A stretch of DNA of 50,500 nt from Rhodobacter sp. (GTDB lineage Bacteria > Pseudomonadota > Alphaproteobacteria > Rhodobacterales > Rhodobacteraceae): positions 1 through 50,500 of the forward strand of contig JAIYDJ010000077.1 in NCBI GenBank assembly GCA_027487575.1, given 5' to 3'. Below are positions 48,827-50,500 of this stretch, one piece after another. The notes below the pieces were generated by a model. The model had not been told where the DNA came from, made no database searches, and saw only the letters and a list, made by a program, of their open reading frames with translations. The number at the start of each line of letters is the position of its first letter. The stretch's first letter is position 1. Both the position numbers and the translations under genes were made by a program.

Positions 48827-49462
48827 TCAGGGGGCTGGGACGATCGACCGAGGGCTGAGGTCCGGCGCCGGCACAGGCGCGGTCAGCGGCGGAAAGCCGG
48901 TTTCGGGGGCAGGCACGTCGTCTGGCAGAAGAACCGCCCCGCCGTCGCCCAATTCGCTGTTCAGCCGGGCAATCGCATCATCCGTGATGTCGATGCGCCC
49001 GAACCCCAGAACGATCGCCTCGCTGGTCAGGATCGCGACCGCGCCACGCTCCTCCATCAAGCGGCTGAGGATGGGCAGGGCCGTGTCGATGAAGCGTTTG
49101 CGGTCTTCCTCGCGCCGACGCACCAGCGCGCGCGATCTGGCCTCCTGCGCGCGGCGCACGCCTTCGACACGCAGGTCGAACTCGTCCGCCAATTTGCGGA
49201 AATCATCCGCCGAAAGCCGTGCGCGCAGGTCTGTCAGACTGCGCTCTTCAGCCTCCAGCGCCGCCTCGATCTTGCGGAATTCGCCGGCAAGCGCCCTTTC
49301 GTCGGCCTCGTTGCGGGCCGTGACAGCCCGCCCGAATTCCGATTCCGCGAAAAGCCGGTCCTGATCCAGCGTGACCAACGACGAACTCGGCAGCACCGGG
49401 TCCTGCGCCACCGCCGCACCCGCCAGCAGCGCAAGCAACAGCGCGGCCAGCACTCGCCGCAT
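48827..49462 (-). CDS. skp: periplasmic OmpH/Skp-family chaperone
   Basis: A 211-residue protein with a signal peptide (MRRVLAALLLALLAGAAVAQ). The body from about residue 45 to 135 is a long charged coiled coil (EADERALAGEFRKIEAALEA, RREEDRKRFID) as in Skp. After the core comes a Pro-rich extension of about 35 residues (VPAPETGFPPLTAPVPAPDL), not found in E. coli Skp. It carries unfolded outer-membrane proteins to BamA, whose stop overlaps its start (TGATG). Confidence 0.88.
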   Translation of the reverse strand: MRRVLAALLLALLAGAAVAQDPVLPSSSLVTLDQDRLFAESEFGRAVTARNEADERALAGEFRKIEAALEAEERSLTDLRARLSADDFRKLADEFDLRVEGVRRAQEARSRALVRRREEDRKRFIDTALPILSRLMEERGAVAILTSEAIVLGFGRIDITDDAIARLNSELGDGGAVLLPDDVPAPETGFPPLTAPVPAPDLSPRSIVPAP

Positions 49463-50500
49463 CAGAACTGGGTCGAGATCGTCAGATCGAAGGACTGATC
49501 CTTGTCGAACTCTTCCTTCTGCAGCGCCCGGCTGAAGTTGAACCGCAACGGGCCGATCGGCGTGTCCCAGAACAGCGACAGCCCGACGGCAGAGCGCAGG
49601 GCGAAATCGTCGCCGACGACGTCGGTGTTCGTCGCATCCAGCTTCCACACCGAACCTACGTCAAAGAACACGCCACCCTTGATTCCGTATTCTTCCGGCA
49701 GGCCCAGCGGGAAGTCCGCTTCGAACCGGGCGGCGGCAAAGGCGTTGCCACCCAGCGCGTCCTGATTTGGAACCCCCAGATCCCGCGGCCCGATGCCGTT
49801 CGGCTCGAACCCCCGGATCTTGCCGCGGCCAAAGTACCGCTCGGTCACCCGCGTTCCATAGCCGTTGATCCCGTTGATCAACCCGGCTTCCAGAATCGCC
49901 CGGATCGTCACTTCCTCTTTCAGCACCTTGGTTTCGGCCAGCGCGAACAGCGTCGATTCGATATAGGTCGCGTCGCCGCCCAGACCCGCAAAGTCCTGAC
50001 CGAAGCGGAACAGGATACGGTTGTTCGGGTTCAATCCGGTGAACCGCGTGTCATAGATGAAGGTGTACCCCAGCGCCGAGGTCAGCACGCGGCCCCGGTC
50101 CGCCTCGTCTTTCAGAAGCTGCGACGAATCGGCGTTCACATCTTCGATCTGATCTTCGGACACCCGATAGCGCAGTTCCAGACGGCCGTTCGCGCTGACC
50201 GGAAAGTCGATCGACGGCCCGATGAAGATTTCGGTCGTGCCGTAATCCGCGTTGTCCTGATCGGTGATGCGGTAGCCCGCGCCGAACCGGAACCGCAGGT
50301 CACGGCCCAGAAAGCTGGGTTCGATGAAGGTGATGCTGCTGTCGGTGGTGTCGGTTCCGGACTGCAGGTTCAGGTTGAAGGTCTGGCCGCGCCCCAGAAA
50401 GTTGGTCTCGGAAAAACCGACGTTCAGCCCGACGCCGGAGTTGACGCCATAGCTGGCCCCGAAGCTGAGAGAACCCGTCGGCTGTTCCTCGACATCGACA
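49462..50500 (-). CDS. bamA: outer membrane assembly factor BamA, 3' part
   Basis: About 346 C-terminal residues are present; the gene continues beyond the window edge. The visible part is from the last POTRA linker (VEEQPTGSLSFGASYGVNSG) through the 16-stranded Omp85 barrel: ETNFLGRGQTFNLN, FIEPSFLGRDL, RVTERYFGRGKIRGFEPNG (loop 6, with the conserved RGF), GGVFFDVGSVW, and the end FNFSRALQKEEFDKDQSFDLTISTQF, whose terminal Phe is the usual beta-signal. It inserts barrel proteins into the outer membrane. Confidence 0.95.
   Translation of the reverse strand, partial: VDVEEQPTGSLSFGASYGVNSGVGLNVGFSETNFLGRGQTFNLNLQSGTDTTDSSITFIEPSFLGRDLRFRFGAGYRITDQDNADYGTTEIFIGPSIDFPVSANGRLELRYRVSEDQIEDVNADSSQLLKDEADRGRVLTSALGYTFIYDTRFTGLNPNNRILFRFGQDFAGLGGDATYIESTLFALAETKVLKEEVTIRAILEAGLINGINGYGTRVTERYFGRGKIRGFEPNGIGPRDLGVPNQDALGGNAFAAARFEADFPLGLPEEYGIKGGVFFDVGSVWKLDATNTDVVGDDFALRSAVGLSLFWDTPIGPLRFNFSRALQKEEFDKDQSFDLTISTQF

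Overview
The window is high-GC alphaproteobacterial chromosome, most likely from a member of the Rhodobacteraceae (Rhodobacter/Roseobacter relatives). The pointers are CtrA next to SciP (DUF1153), aerobic-type CobS/CobT cobaltochelatase subunits, a ScfR/PccR-type short-chain acyl-CoA regulator, a Usg-family protein, CcmF/CcmH cytochrome c maturation genes, TrmFO, and two families of short intergenic repeats. Genus assignment is inference; no search was run. No prophage, insertion sequence, integrase or CRISPR array was seen.

Layout. 1-4077: the 3' part of a C1 operon (MetF-like protein, methyltetrahydrofolate:corrinoid methyltransferase, cupin, ferredoxin/ASKHA corrinoid reactivator). Its substrate-specific methyltransferase and corrinoid protein presumably lie upstream, outside the window. 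4108-5959: an ECF sigma factor of the SigK type, its RskA-like anti-sigma factor, and a secreted fasciclin protein preceded by a textbook ECF promoter; structured stem-loops and tRNA-Gly(CCC) follow. 6286-13408: RidA, a Tat-exported MsrB, cobS and cobT (separated by a small AT-richer ORF and a flavin reductase), a Xaa-Pro aminopeptidase and a DUF427 protein. 13378-17607: SufE, a lipoprotein, RNase D, purN and purM, and a CAT-anticodon tRNA. 18043-21529: two convergent sensor histidine kinases. 21747-27569: a ScfR-type regulator divergent from a serine-cycle operon (serine-glyoxylate aminotransferase, malyl-CoA lyase, malate thiokinase A and B). 27566-31061: a small ORF, a PaaG-like hydratase, ccmH and ccmF.

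31184-35609: arginase, Usg, gyrA and a small conserved-looking ORF. 35606-38613: trmFO, gluQRS, hisI and a NifU-like scaffold. 38751-43138: an unusual 40-residue membrane protein with an alphaproteobacterial LexA-type box, then recG and ligA on the same strand. 43195-45540: ctrA, sciP and mnmA. 45574-50500: lpxB, lpxI, lpxA, fabZ, skp/ompH and bamA (partial), the classic outer-membrane biogenesis cluster, read leftward with overlapping or near-touching genes.

The most interesting item is the 40-residue ORF at 38751-38873 on the minus strand: strong Shine-Dalgarno, one hydrophobic segment, a T-run terminator, and a GTTC-N7-GTTC element in its leader. It looks like an SOS-induced small membrane protein. 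Next are the SigK/RskA/fasciclin module with its ECF promoter, and the ScfR regulator flanked by two near-identical 14-base AT-rich sites.
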